From positions 20,113 to 78,795 of the forward strand of contig PLSM01000166.1 in NCBI GenBank assembly GCA_003165075.1: a stretch of 58,683 nucleotides of DNA, written 5' to 3'. The stretch's first letter is position 1. The number at the start of each line of letters is the position of its first letter. The notes beneath the pieces are model-generated. The model had not been told where the DNA came from, did no database searches, and saw only the letters and a list, made by a program, of their open reading frames with translations. The DNA comes from Acidobacteriaceae bacterium (lineage in GTDB: Bacteria > Acidobacteriota > Terriglobia > Terriglobales > Acidobacteriaceae). Made by a program: the position numbers and the translations under genes. Below are positions 43,537 to 52,877 of this stretch, piece after piece.

Positions 43537-44250
43537 ATGTTTGAAGACTCAACCTTCGAATCCACAGGCAGAATACACACTCGCAGCCGCCGCTGGATGA
43601 TCGCTACGCTCGCTCTCAACGGATCGATCCTGCTGGCGCTGATCCTGATTCCACTTATTTACCCCGAAGCGCTGCCGCGCCAGGTTTTGACGATCCTTCT
43701 GGAAGTGCCCGCGGCTCCGTCTCATCCTCAACCGCCGCCGCGGCAAGCTGTGACTCAGTTCCACGGTGTCTCCGAACTATCCGACGGGCATATCTTCGCG
43801 CCGTCAAAGATCCCTCAATACATTTCAATGTTCCAGGGTCCTGAAGCCGAGCCCGCTGCGAACTTCACGAGCCTTGGTGACGATGCGGGTATTCCGGGCG
43901 GCAATAACGAGATCTTTCGCGGCGGGAAAACACTCCCCGTTGTACGTCCCGAGAACAAGGGGCCGGTGCACATCTCTTCTGGCGTCATGACGGGGCTGTT
44001 GATCCAGAAGACTGTGCCCGCGTATCCGCCCATTCCAAGGGAGGCGCGGATTCAGGGCACGGTGGTTCTGCAAGCCACCATTTCGAAGATCGGAACCATT
44101 GAGAATCTGCGCGCGGCGGGCGGTCCGGCCATGCTGCAACAGGCCGCGCTCGACGCTGTAAAGACCTGGCGCTATCGGCCTTATCTGCTCAACGGCCAGC
44201 CTGTAGAAGTGGAGACCACGGTCAACGTGGTGTTCACGCTGGACCGCTGA
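43537..44250 (+). CDS. TonB-like energy-transducing protein
   Basis: 237 residues from ATG 43537 (GGGGAGG about 6 bases upstream). A single membrane helix spans about 22-45 (ATLALNGSILLALILIPLIY). A Pro-rich periplasmic stretch follows. The TonB C-terminal domain spans about 150-235 (KTVPAYPPIPREARIQGTVVLQATISKIGTIENLRAAGGPAML, then ALDAVKTWRYRPYLLNGQPV). It would link inner-membrane ExbBD to outer-membrane receptors. exbB and exbD are not in the window; the receptor at 31.8-34.1 kb is a possible client. Confidence 0.9.
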   Translation: MFEDSTFESTGRIHTRSRRWMIATLALNGSILLALILIPLIYPEALPRQVLTILLEVPAAPSHPQPPPRQAVTQFHGVSELSDGHIFAPSKIPQYISMFQGPEAEPAANFTSLGDDAGIPGGNNEIFRGGKTLPVVRPENKGPVHISSGVMTGLLIQKTVPAYPPIPREARIQGTVVLQATISKIGTIENLRAAGGPAMLQQAALDAVKTWRYRPYLLNGQPVEVETTVNVVFTLDR

Positions 44251-44300
44251 CGCCGGGAAGGATGGACGACGCAAACTGACCGTACAACGCGGCTGCAACC

Positions 44301-44846
44301 TCAGGAGTTGCCGGCTTGCAGTTTTTCGCGGGTCAGCTCGTTCCATGTGGCGAAGGCCTCGGGCATGGGCGGGCTGACCACGCCGGGCGCAACGCGCTCC
44401 AGCGCCCTCTGGGGATCGACGCTGCCACGGGCGTCGCGCAGCGTTCCCTTAACCCAGCCCAGCGCGGCCATGCCTTCGCGCCCGGTAAAGGTCTGCTCAA
44501 GATAGAACCACCGCTCATCCCAGCAAACCAGCCGTGAAGCGACTGAGAAGGTTGAAAACAGGGGCAGAGATCGCCGGTAGGTCATCCAGACTGCGCCCAC
44601 CAGCGGCTGCCAGCGCGAGCGGATGATGTGTTCGAGCAGGCGGGTGCGCGCTAGCAGATGAGTCCGCGCGTAATCCATGATGTTGAGATAGCGCGCGTTG
44701 TTCAAGTGCAAATTAAGGTCGATGTCATTCGGCCAGACGCGCATGCGTATGCGGTCCTCGTCCAGAACGGCCATCGGTGTCAGCGGTCGCAGATGCTGGC
44801 GAATGGCCAGCGCAGGAATCCGGACAAAGCTGATGAAGTGAGACAA
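44301..44846 (-). CDS. thioesterase-family hotdog protein
   Basis: 181 residues, apparently starting at a TTG at 44846 with GGGGAG 6 bases upstream. The hotdog fold is indicated by VWPNDIDLNLHLNNARYLNIMDYAR, the acyl-CoA thioesterase pattern with an Asp in the 4-hydroxybenzoyl-CoA thioesterase-like position. LVGAVWMTYRRSLPLFSTFSVASRLVCWDERWFYLEQTF forms the following strands. Acyl-CoA or acyl-ACP hydrolysis is likely; chain specificity is unknown. Confidence 0.85.
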   Translation of the reverse strand: MSHFISFVRIPALAIRQHLRPLTPMAVLDEDRIRMRVWPNDIDLNLHLNNARYLNIMDYARTHLLARTRLLEHIIRSRWQPLVGAVWMTYRRSLPLFSTFSVASRLVCWDERWFYLEQTFTGREGMAALGWVKGTLRDARGSVDPQRALERVAPGVVSPPMPEAFATWNELTREKLQAGNS

Positions 44847-44924
44847 ACCTTGCTCCCCAGTATCCAGTTTAATGGACTGCGCTGTGGCGCTCCTCTCGCC
44901 TCATCGGCGACAATCGCTGGTGCC

Positions 44925-46052
44925 ATGAATATTCTTTCTCGCAGGGATTTTCTTATGACCGCATCTGCTGCCACACTCGCCGCTGCCGCTGCACCAGGCA
45001 TTGCCGCCACCCGCCAACGCGTCTTTGTCGCTTCGTTTACACCGGACGGCATTCTGGCCTACGACTGGGACTCCGCGACGGGTCAACTGGCCGCCGCCGG
45101 AGTTGCCGCCAAAATTCCCAGCGTGGACTGGATCACTTTTTCTGCTGGCCGGGAGTACCTCTACGCTGCTTGCGAGCTGGACAGCTTCAACGGCAAACCC
45201 ACCGGTGAAGTGGCCAGTTTCAGCGTGAAGAACAACGAGCTGCATCCTCTCTCTGCGCAGAACTCGGCCAATAAGGGCACCTGCCACGTGGCCCTCGACC
45301 ACACCGGCCACGTGCTGCTCTCGGCCGACTTTGGCGGCGGCAGCGCAGCCAGCTTTCGTGTCACTGACGGCCGTCTAAGCCCGGCCGTGTGGACCGAGCA
45401 ATACACCCTCACTGGCCCTGGCACCGACCGGCAGGAAAGCGCGCACGCTCACTTTGCTTCCTTCTCGCCTGACAACCGATTTGCCTATATCAACGACCTG
45501 GGCGGCGACGTGATCCATATCTATCGTCTCGAGGCGGCCAACGCCAAGCTCACCAGAGCGGGGGCCTATCATGCGCGACCTGGCTCCGGCCCGCGCACGC
45601 TTCACTTCCACCACAACGGGCATACCGCCTACTGCGTGAACGAGCTGGCCTCGACGGTGGATGTGCTGGAGTGGCACAAGACCGACGGCAGCCTGACCCT
45701 CGAAACGCGCATCGAGCTGCTGCCGCAGGGCTATCACGGTCCCACCCGCGCCTGCGACACCGTGATAACACGCGATGGAAGGTTCGTCTACTTTGCCAAT
45801 CGCGACAACGATTTTCTTTATGCTTTCAAAGCCGATCCGCAAACGGGCGCGCTCACGCCCATTGGCCGCTCAAGCTGCGGGGGCAAGACTCCGCGCAACT
45901 TTGTGCTCGACCCCACGGAGCGTTGGATGCTGGTGGCCAACCAGGACTCGAACGTGATCAGCGTCTTTGCGCGCCATCCGCAAACCGGCGAGCTGGCCGG
46001 CGAAGGCCAGAGTTTTGCGGCGGTCGCGCCCATGTGCATTCTGTTTACGTGA
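44925..46052 (+). CDS. Tat-exported lactonase-type seven-bladed beta-propeller protein
   Basis: 375 residues from ATG 44925; the open frame upstream overlaps the thioesterase gene and lacks coding character. A twin-arginine signal (LSRRDFLMTASAATLAAAAAPGIAA) is followed by blades with the recurring HPSG/D-type pattern, as in 6-phosphogluconolactonase (Pgl)-like propellers: GSGPRTLHFHHNGHTAY, then GKTPRNFVLDPTERWMLVANQDSN. The exported location argues against a pentose-phosphate role and for a lactone or sugar-acid substrate outside the cytoplasm. The gene is convergent with lpxC. Confidence 0.87.
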   Translation: MNILSRRDFLMTASAATLAAAAAPGIAATRQRVFVASFTPDGILAYDWDSATGQLAAAGVAAKIPSVDWITFSAGREYLYAACELDSFNGKPTGEVASFSVKNNELHPLSAQNSANKGTCHVALDHTGHVLLSADFGGGSAASFRVTDGRLSPAVWTEQYTLTGPGTDRQESAHAHFASFSPDNRFAYINDLGGDVIHIYRLEAANAKLTRAGAYHARPGSGPRTLHFHHNGHTAYCVNELASTVDVLEWHKTDGSLTLETRIELLPQGYHGPTRACDTVITRDGRFVYFANRDNDFLYAFKADPQTGALTPIGRSSCGGKTPRNFVLDPTERWMLVANQDSNVISVFARHPQTGELAGEGQSFAAVAPMCILFT

Positions 46053-46105
46053 GTGTTTGGCGCGGAAAACTTACGTGACCCGGAGCCGGGTTCAGGTTTC
46101 CTGTT

Positions 46106-47047
46106 CTATGCGCCGATCAGCGCCGGGTTGGCCATGGCCGCTGCGGGTAGGTGTGCGGCCTCGGAACCCTCTGCAGACTCTTCTGCCACCGGCACACGGG
46201 CCAGCTCCCACGCTGAACGGTCTTTCATCAGGCGCGATACCAGCGCGGTGTGCATGGCGTGTCCGGCGCGCTCGGCCACCACATGGCCCTCGATGCGCCG
46301 CCCCGCCAGGGCTAGATCGCCAATCAGGTCCAGCACCTTGTGGCGCACGCACTCGTCAATAAAGCGCAAGGGCCCATTCTCCGGCCCGTCGGGCGTGAGA
46401 ACGATGGCATTTTCCGGGCTGGCGCCGCGGATCAGACCCATATTGCGCAGCCGCTGCTCGTCGGCCTTGTAGCCAAAGGTGCGGGCGGGGGCGATAAACG
46501 CTCCATAGGTCTCCGTGGCCAGGTCGACGCTGGCGTGTTGCCAGCCGATAGGGGCAGGGAAGTCGATGATGTAGTCGATGCGGTAGCCGGAGCCGGGGTA
46601 GACGCCAATGAATTTGTTGCCCTCGCGCACTTCTACCGGCCGCAGCACACGAATCGACTCGCGCCGGCGGCGCTGGCTACGGATGCCCACGCTCAAAATT
46701 GCCCCGACGTAGGGCAGAGAGCTGCCGTCGAGAATGGGCAGCTCAAGGTTGTCCAACTCCACAATCACGTTGTCCACGCCCATTCCAATGAGCGCCGAGA
46801 GCAGGTGTTCGGTGGTGGAGATGAGCACGCCCTGACGCATCAGGCTGGTGGCATAACTGACTTTGGCCACGTTGCGGCCGACCGCCGGAATCTCAAAGTT
46901 GTCAAGATCGGTGCGGCGGAAAACAATGCCGGAACCGGCGGGTGCGGGCAGTAAACGCATGGTGACCGGCGCGCCCGAATGAAGGCCAACCCCCGCGAAT
47001 TCCATAGGTTCGGCAATGGTTTGTTCCAGGTGCGCAGGTTGTGACAA
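46106..47047 (-). CDS. lpxC: UDP-3-O-acyl-N-acetylglucosamine deacetylase
   Basis: 313 residues from a probable TTG at 47047, with GGGAG about 8 bases upstream; the open frame to 47152 adds a tail with no family match. LpxC features: TIAEPMEFAGVGLHSG, the zinc-binding STTEHLLSAL, ELPILDGSSLPYV, FIAPARTFGY and HKVLDLIGDLALAGRRIEGHVVAERAGH, which holds the second zinc ligands and catalytic His. It commits UDP-acyl-GlcNAc to lipid A synthesis, showing that the cell has an LPS-type outer membrane. No other lpx gene is adjacent. Confidence 0.95.
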   Translation of the reverse strand: MSQPAHLEQTIAEPMEFAGVGLHSGAPVTMRLLPAPAGSGIVFRRTDLDNFEIPAVGRNVAKVSYATSLMRQGVLISTTEHLLSALIGMGVDNVIVELDNLELPILDGSSLPYVGAILSVGIRSQRRRRESIRVLRPVEVREGNKFIGVYPGSGYRIDYIIDFPAPIGWQHASVDLATETYGAFIAPARTFGYKADEQRLRNMGLIRGASPENAIVLTPDGPENGPLRFIDECVRHKVLDLIGDLALAGRRIEGHVVAERAGHAMHTALVSRLMKDRSAWELARVPVAEESAEGSEAAHLPAAAMANPALIGA

Positions 47048-47397
47048 GCCAACTTCTCCCACTGTGGAAAACGCACACAAAGGATAGATTAGACGGCAAT
47101 TGGCAAACTTTCTATGTGGCATTTTTGCCACACTTTGCGCGTCGTAAGCCACCTTGATCGACCCGGTCCGGAAGAGGCACTTCCAACTAAGATACTTATA
47201 ATCATATAGTTATGCATATAAGCCTCGCAATTGCAGCCGCTTCCGGAGCAACGCGGAGTGCGGTTGTCCGGCATGGTTCGTCTTTCGGTGGTCAACATTT
47301 CCGGACATTCATATAAGGCACGGCAACGGCTCATCGACCATGTGCTGCGCCTGCAAATTATCAACTAAACTGGAGTTGAGACACGAAAGCTCCTCCA
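47048..47397. other. divergent promoter region of lpxC and the M20 peptidase
   Basis: About 350 bases with an AT-rich patch near 47190-47222 (CTTATAATCATATAG) containing TATAAT and a CTTATA/TATAAG inverted repeat. This is the best candidate for overlapping divergent promoters. No gene was seen. Confidence 0.45.
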
Positions 47398-48561
47398 ATG
47401 CCCGCTGCTCCTGATCTTCCCGTCCCCATGCGCGCCTTGCTGGCCGGAGCCCGGCGCAAGCAGTCCGCGCTCCTCGACCTGATATGTACACTGGTCCTCG
47501 CCGAGTCTCCCTCTGACGACAAAACCGCTGTGGATGCATGCGTGGCCCTGGCCGCGGCGCACGCAAAGGGTCTGGGCGGGCACGTGAAGCTCCATAAACA
47601 GAGCGCATTTGGCAATGTGCTGGAGGCGCGTTTAGGGCCCCGGTCCAAAACCGGCGCGGCGGGCCGGGTTCTGCTGCTGGGCCATCTGGACACAGTCTGG
47701 CCGCTGGGCACCCTCAAGCGAATGCCCTGCCGTCTGGGGGAAGGACGCCTGTGGGGTCCGGGTACGCTGGATATGAAGGCGGGCGTCGCCATGGCGCTGA
47801 CGGCCCTGGAAATACTGACCGAGGCTGGGATGCTGGAGCGGGAGATTGTGCTTCTTTTGAACAGCGACGAGGAAGTGGGCAGCCCGGTTTCGCGGCCTAT
47901 CACCGAGCGGCTGGCGGCCGAGTGCTCCGCCGTGTATGTGCTGGAGCCGGCACAGGGGTTGGCCTGCAAGACCGCTCGCAAAGGCACCGGCAACTGGCGT
48001 ATCGAGATTAAAGGTGTCGCCGCTCATGCGGGAGTGGACTTTGAGAAGGGTGCGAGTGCCGTTCGTGAATTGGCCCGGGTGGTGGAAACAGTGAGCGGCT
48101 GGACCGACCTGAAGCGAGGACTGACAGTGAGCGTGGGCGCGGCGGGCGGCGGCAACAAAACCAATGTGATTCCCGCTGAGGCCTGGATGGAGATCGACAT
48201 ACGCATTGCCCGAAAGGCCGATGGCTCGCGCATCGAGCGCAGGTTTGCCGCGTTGAAGCCGGTAGACCAGCGCTGCACACTCAACGTGAGCGGAGGCATC
48301 AACCGTCCGCCGATGGAGCGCACCAGGGGAACGGTGCAACTCTACCGCCGGGCACGGGCGCTGGCCGCGGAACTTGGCATTACGCTGGACGAGGCTTCAA
48401 CGGGCGGCGCCTCGGACGGCAACTTCACTTCCGCGCTTGGAATTCCCACGCTGGACGGACTTGGCGCTGTGGGCGAAGGCGCGCATGCCAGCCACGAGTC
48501 CATCGTGGTGGAGCATCTGGCGCCACGCCTGGCGCTGCTGGCGGGTTTGCTGTCGCGATGA
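47398..48561 (+). CDS. M20 family metallopeptidase, carboxypeptidase G2-like
   Basis: 387 residues without a signal peptide. The zinc-site motifs are LLGHLDTVWPLGTL (His and Asp), WGPGTLDMKAG (bridging Asp), NSDEEVGSPVSR (Glu-Glu base and ligand) and the C-terminal GEGAHASHESIVVEHL His. A dimerisation domain sits at about 190-300. The WPLG and GPGTLDMK spacing matches glutamate carboxypeptidases, which remove C-terminal Glu or similar residues from folates and peptides. Cytosolic. It converges with the TauE/SafE gene. Confidence 0.9.
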   Translation: MPAAPDLPVPMRALLAGARRKQSALLDLICTLVLAESPSDDKTAVDACVALAAAHAKGLGGHVKLHKQSAFGNVLEARLGPRSKTGAAGRVLLLGHLDTVWPLGTLKRMPCRLGEGRLWGPGTLDMKAGVAMALTALEILTEAGMLEREIVLLLNSDEEVGSPVSRPITERLAAECSAVYVLEPAQGLACKTARKGTGNWRIEIKGVAAHAGVDFEKGASAVRELARVVETVSGWTDLKRGLTVSVGAAGGGNKTNVIPAEAWMEIDIRIARKADGSRIERRFAALKPVDQRCTLNVSGGINRPPMERTRGTVQLYRRARALAAELGITLDEASTGGASDGNFTSALGIPTLDGLGAVGEGAHASHESIVVEHLAPRLALLAGLLSR

Positions 48562-48579
48562 GGCGCGCCGGGAGCTGCC

Positions 48580-49374
48580 TTACGGATGCCGCAGGTGATT
48601 TTCTAGGAAGAAATACCCGGCGGTCGCGAAGCCAATGAGCGCCACCGCCCAGCGCATCGCCCGCTGATTAGTCGTACGGCTGAAGTGTGCTCCAAGGTAG
48701 CCGCCCAGCGCGGCCAGAATCGCCATCTCCAGGCAGAATCGCCATTCCACGCGGCGCGCGGCAATGAATGTGATGGCGGGAATGCCGATAGAGACGACGG
48801 CGGTGACAACCTTGAGTGCGTTCATCTCGTGAATGTCGTGGATGCCGCAAAAGCCGAATAGCGCCATTACCAGAAATCCGCCGCCCGCACCGAAGTAGCC
48901 CACATAGACGCTGACCACCACCGTGCCGATGAGGAGCCAGGTGTTGTAACGCTGCCCGCCGGAGAGGGTCTGCAGCCAGCGGCCCAGGGGGAAACTTAGT
49001 GCAAACATGATGGCGGCAAACAACAGCAGCCAGGGCAGTATCTCGCGAAACATTCTGTTACCGGTTCTCAACAGCAGCCATCCGCCGATTTCCCCGCCCA
49101 CGCCCGAGGCCACGCCCAGCGGCAGCAGCTTCCAGCCGAACTCGCGAAGTTGCTTTCTGAAAGCTACTAGCGCGCTCAATTGTCCCGGCCAAAGAGCCAC
49201 GGTGTTGGTGGCCTGGGCGGTCACGGCTCCCACCCCCGCGGCGGAACCGCTGGCAAGCAGGGCGGGAAGTGAAAGAAACGACCCGCCGCCGGCAATGCTG
49301 TTGAGAATGCCGGCAAAAAATGAGGCCACGGGAAGCCAAAGAACGCGAAGGAGTTGGGAGAAAATGGCGGCCAT
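48580..49374 (-). CDS. TauE/SafE family sulfite/sulfonate exporter-like membrane protein
   Basis: 264 residues with about eight hydrophobic segments. Family features include GILNSIAGGGSFLSLPALLASGSAAGVGAVTAQATNT at the N-terminal repeat and VGYFGAGGGFLVMALFGFCGIHDIHEMNALKVV at the second, the internal duplication typical of TauE/SafE. These proteins move sulfite, organosulfonates or related anions across the inner membrane. No sulfur-metabolism gene lies beside it, so the substrate is unassigned. Confidence 0.9.
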   Translation of the reverse strand: MAAIFSQLLRVLWLPVASFFAGILNSIAGGGSFLSLPALLASGSAAGVGAVTAQATNTVALWPGQLSALVAFRKQLREFGWKLLPLGVASGVGGEIGGWLLLRTGNRMFREILPWLLLFAAIMFALSFPLGRWLQTLSGGQRYNTWLLIGTVVVSVYVGYFGAGGGFLVMALFGFCGIHDIHEMNALKVVTAVVSIGIPAITFIAARRVEWRFCLEMAILAALGGYLGAHFSRTTNQRAMRWAVALIGFATAGYFFLENHLRHP

Positions 49375-49516
49375 ACTTCAATGTAACTGCCAAAGGCATA
49401 AAGGCTCATAAGGTTGCCTGTCTTTGCCGGAGGTAGCGGGAGGGAGAGAGCCTATGCTCTGAAGAGGGAGCGCTGATACACTCCCCATAAGAACCAAACT
49501 GGAGCACTCGCACGCA

Positions 49517-50314
49517 ATGAAGCCATTCGTCTTGATTCTGCTCGCGGCGGCCAGCGCCGTTGCAATCGCCCAGGCCCCCGCCAAGCCCGCAACCACCGCC
49601 AAGCCCGCCACCGCCGCCAAATCGGCCACGGCTGTGTCTGGGGTCAAGCTGCCCCCCGGAGTGCCACCTGCGCACGGCATCATCAGGAGCGCCTTTTCGC
49701 TGCGCTACCAGGACACCAAAATCGGCTCCGGCGCGCTGGCCGAGCCCAACAAGATGTACATCGTTCACTACACCGGCTGGCTGGCCGCCGACGGGCGCAA
49801 GTTCGACTCCTCTTTTGACCATCCCGCTACCCCGGTTGTAGACAAGGACGGGAAGCCGGTGATGGGCGACGATGGTAAGCCTAAGCAGGCTCCGGGCCAG
49901 CCCATCCGATTTCCCCAGGGCATGGGCCGTGTGATTCCCGGCTTCGACCAGGGATTTGACGGCATGAAGATCAATGGCAAGCGCCGCCTGTTTATTCCCT
50001 GGCAACTGGCGTATGGCGCGCACGGCCGGCCGGGCCCGGACCCCGCGCATCCGCTAATTCCTCCCAAAGCCGACCTCATCTTTGACATCGAACTGGTGGA
50101 CACGGCAGAGCTGCAGATGCCGCAGAACCATCCCGGCATGATGCCCGGCGGCAACTCCATGCGCCCCGGAATGACCCTCCCAATGGGCCATGTACCTGTC
50201 ACCCCGGGTGCTCCTGCCACGCCAGCCGCGCCAACGGCGCCGGCAACCCCGGCAGTTCCTGCCACAGCGCCGACAACGCCTGTTGCCCCACCGGCAAAGC
50301 CGCCGGCGAACTAG
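49517..50314 (+). CDS. secreted FKBP-type peptidyl-prolyl isomerase with Pro/Ala-rich tails
   Basis: 265 residues. Signal peptide (KPFVLILLAAASAVAIAQA) and an Ala/Thr/Lys/Pro linker lead to an FKBP domain at about 65-195 (YIVHYTGWLAADGRKFDSSFDHP, then GRVIPGFDQGFDGMKINGKRRLFIPWQLAYG and IFDIELVD). An insertion of about 25 residues (TPVVDKDGKPVMGDDGKPKQAPG) sits in the loop after the FDSS strand. The C-terminal 70 residues are Pro/Ala/Thr repeats, probably unstructured wall- or surface-spanning sequence. It should assist periplasmic protein folding. Confidence 0.92.
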   Translation: MKPFVLILLAAASAVAIAQAPAKPATTAKPATAAKSATAVSGVKLPPGVPPAHGIIRSAFSLRYQDTKIGSGALAEPNKMYIVHYTGWLAADGRKFDSSFDHPATPVVDKDGKPVMGDDGKPKQAPGQPIRFPQGMGRVIPGFDQGFDGMKINGKRRLFIPWQLAYGAHGRPGPDPAHPLIPPKADLIFDIELVDTAELQMPQNHPGMMPGGNSMRPGMTLPMGHVPVTPGAPATPAAPTAPATPAVPATAPTTPVAPPAKPPAN

Positions 50315-50444
50315 CGTCTCGGACTGTTTGATGTCATGCTTTCCCACCCTTGCGACAAAGACAAATACGCCGCAAGGATGGGGCGCACATATCGCTACAA
50401 CTTCATGCGGTCAGAAACCTGGCGGTGCTCCATGAGGTTGCGGC

Positions 50445-51275
50445 TCAGCCCACTTCGGCTGGCAGTTCCGGAGTGGCCGCCAGCAGTTGGCGCGTGTAAG
50501 CCTCGCGGGGCGCGGCGCACAGGGCCTCTGCTTCGCCCGTCTCCACTAGCCGGCCGCGCTCCATCACTGCGATGCGCGTACTGAGGTAGCGCACCAGCGG
50601 CATAGAGTGGGAGATGAACAGGTAAGTCAGCCCGTGCTCGCGTTGCAGGCTGCGCAGCAGGTTCACAATCTGCGCGCCTACGCTCACGTCCAGCGCCGAA
50701 ACCGGCTCATCCAGAATCAGCAGCTTTGGCCGCAACGCCAGCGCGCGGGCAATGTTGATGCGCTGCCGCTGTCCGCCGGAAAACTCGTGCGGATGCCGCT
50801 CCAGCGCAGACTCGTCCAACCCCACCTCTGCCAGCAACTGGGTGGCGCGGGCCCTCAAGACAGCACGCTTCCCGCCTGTCTTTGGTGCTCTGGAGTTGTC
50901 TGCACCGCCCGCGCCGAGCCCATGAATTGCCCACGGTTCGGTCACGATATCGAGCACGTTCATGCGCGGATTCAACGCGGCATAGGGGTCCTGGAAGACA
51001 GGCTGCATCTGGCGGCGCAGGCCGCGCAACTCGGCCGCCGAAGCACGCGCGACATCGATGCCGTCTACCCGCACGGTCCCCTGGCTGGGCTCGATCAGGC
51101 CCAGGATCATTCGCGCCAATGTGGTCTTTCCAGAGCCGGACTCGCCTACCAATCCCAGCGTCTCGCCCGGCTCGATTGCCAGCGACACGTCCTTCACTAC
51201 GGCGTGCAATTCCGTGCGCAGCCCCACACGCCGGGGATAGCTTTTTGTAACCGCGTCCACCTCAACCAGCGCCAT
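50445..51275 (-). CDS. ABC transporter ATP-binding protein, oligopeptide/dipeptide (OppF/DppF) type
   Basis: 276 residues from the inner ATG at 51275 (MALVEVDAVTKSYP); the frame opens slightly further at 51290 and neither start has a strong ribosome-binding site. Walker A is GESGSGKTT, the Q-loop lies in QPVFQDPYAALNPRMNV (the peptide-ABC hallmark), the signature is FSGGQRQRINIARAL, Walker B is LLILDEPVSALDV and the switch His lies in FISHSM. About 20 unusual Gly/Arg/Lys-rich residues are inserted after TEPWAIHG. No permease, binding protein or OppD-like gene is adjacent, so it is an orphan ATPase here. Confidence 0.9.
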   Translation of the reverse strand: MALVEVDAVTKSYPRRVGLRTELHAVVKDVSLAIEPGETLGLVGESGSGKTTLARMILGLIEPSQGTVRVDGIDVARASAAELRGLRRQMQPVFQDPYAALNPRMNVLDIVTEPWAIHGLGAGGADNSRAPKTGGKRAVLRARATQLLAEVGLDESALERHPHEFSGGQRQRINIARALALRPKLLILDEPVSALDVSVGAQIVNLLRSLQREHGLTYLFISHSMPLVRYLSTRIAVMERGRLVETGEAEALCAAPREAYTRQLLAATPELPAEVG

Positions 51276-51345
51276 GAACAAATGGTACATGGACGGCGGC
51301 AGACGGGAAGTGGTTGGGCATTCGTCGCGTCGGAGAGCCCTCTTG

Positions 51346-52866
51346 TTACGTCGTCAGCCGGTCTGAAGAGATTGCTGCGAGCGGCCATTCCGTCAGTTCG
51401 AGAACGCCTTCTCCATCGACGGCGATCTCAAGCTCAGTCTGGCCGGATTTCACAGCATACACGCGGCTGGTAATGGTCTGCGAACAGCCCACAAACGCTT
51501 CGATCACCGAGCCGTCGAGGAAGAGCCGCAGCGCTGGCTCCCCCGGCCTCGATTTAGGCAGGGGAAATTCCCGTTCGCCGCAGTGCACTTTACCCCCGCG
51601 CACGTCGAGATTCAATTCCCAGGCCTTGTTGCCACTCGTCAACAGCCGTAGCGTAACCGCATGCAACGACCCCGTGGCTCCGAGGTGTAGTTCCCGGCGC
51701 AGCGTGGGCAGCTCGAGGCGGAGCGGCGTGCCTGCCTTCACCCGGAACCGTTCTTCTTTGCCGCGCAGCTTCTCCACCTCATCCGCTACAGCCATTGTCA
51801 ATTGACCATCGGCGTCCACGGCGAGCACGCGCGGCAGCGACATCACGCCTGCCCATCCCGCCGCGACATACTCTGCTTCAGGGCGCGTCTCCGTAATCCA
51901 TCCCCAAAGAATGCGCCGGTTACCGGGCGCCAGAAAGCTCTTGGGCGCGTAGTATGCGCCTTGATCCAGAATGCCCCGCCTGCTGGGTGTGTAGCGATGT
52001 GCGCGTGCATCGTAGTCACCGGTGGTCCAGTAGACTTTGCCCTCGGTGGAGTAGAGCAGGCAGTGCCGGTCGCCCAGGGGAAAGAAGTCCGGGCACTCCC
52101 ACATCTCGCCGCTGCCCACGGGATTGGACGAGTCGGCCGTGCGCGCTTTTCCCTGAATCAGCGGATGCAGATATTCCCAATGGCGCAGATCCTGAGAGCG
52201 GTAGAGCAACACGCATCCGCCTACGCCACGGATTCCCGACCCCACCCCTAGATACCAGCCGTCGGCTTTGTGCCAAGGGCAGGGATCGCGAAAGCCGGTG
52301 ACCGCCAATCCAGTGGGCGGAGCGGCAATCACAGGGTTGGGGAGCTTCTCCCAGCGAAGAAGGCCGTCGTCCTCGGCGGTAGCCAGCATCTGGGTCTCAC
52401 GCAACGTGGGGTTGCCTTCGCGAATTGTTGACTGCTCCAGTGGTGCGCTTTGCACGGCGGCGTAGAGAAAGGTGGGCACGCCGTCGAAAACGATCGCCGA
52501 CCCGCTCCAGCAACCGTCGCCATCCGGCCCACCGGGTGTGGGGGTGAGGGCAATCGGTCGGTGGCGCCAGTGCACCATATCTTCACTGACTGCGTGACCC
52601 CACTGCTTGGCGCCCGAAACGGGACCTGGATTGGTTTGGTAAAAGAGGTGGTATTGGCCCTTCCACCAAAGCGGTCCATTGGGGTCGTTCATCCAATTGT
52701 GCGGCGGCAGAAGATGATACTCGGGCCGTAGCGGGTCATGCGCCAGATCAACTGCGATCTCGGGCGCGCTGGCGAGAAGGTTTCGCGGACCACCGGACAA
52801 CAGTGCGGCGGTGCTGCAACCGGCCGCGGCAATAAATTCCCGGCGGTCAAACAGTGGAGCTTTCAT
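51346..52866 (-). CDS. Tat-exported GH32 beta-fructosidase
   Basis: 506 residues. The twin-arginine leader FDRREFIAAAG is followed by the five-bladed GH32 propeller (about 40-355): WMNDPNGPLWWKG with the nucleophile Asp, the GFRDP transition-state Asp and WECPDFF with the acid/base Glu. A C-terminal beta-sandwich (about 370-495) follows. It should cleave beta-fructosides such as sucrose, inulin or levan outside the cytoplasm. Endo versus exo action cannot be settled. No fructose transporter or kinase is nearby; the next upstream gene on the same strand is a YciI-like lipoprotein. Confidence 0.93.
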   Translation of the reverse strand: MKAPLFDRREFIAAAGCSTAALLSGGPRNLLASAPEIAVDLAHDPLRPEYHLLPPHNWMNDPNGPLWWKGQYHLFYQTNPGPVSGAKQWGHAVSEDMVHWRHRPIALTPTPGGPDGDGCWSGSAIVFDGVPTFLYAAVQSAPLEQSTIREGNPTLRETQMLATAEDDGLLRWEKLPNPVIAAPPTGLAVTGFRDPCPWHKADGWYLGVGSGIRGVGGCVLLYRSQDLRHWEYLHPLIQGKARTADSSNPVGSGEMWECPDFFPLGDRHCLLYSTEGKVYWTTGDYDARAHRYTPSRRGILDQGAYYAPKSFLAPGNRRILWGWITETRPEAEYVAAGWAGVMSLPRVLAVDADGQLTMAVADEVEKLRGKEERFRVKAGTPLRLELPTLRRELHLGATGSLHAVTLRLLTSGNKAWELNLDVRGGKVHCGEREFPLPKSRPGEPALRLFLDGSVIEAFVGCSQTITSRVYAVKSGQTELEIAVDGEGVLELTEWPLAAISSDRLTT

Positions 52867-52877
52867 CGGTGGCCTCT

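Noticed and set aside
50348..50377. CCTTGCG/CGCAAGG inverted repeat between the FKBP and ABC genes
   Set aside because: Short arms, 16-base loop and no T tract on either strand.
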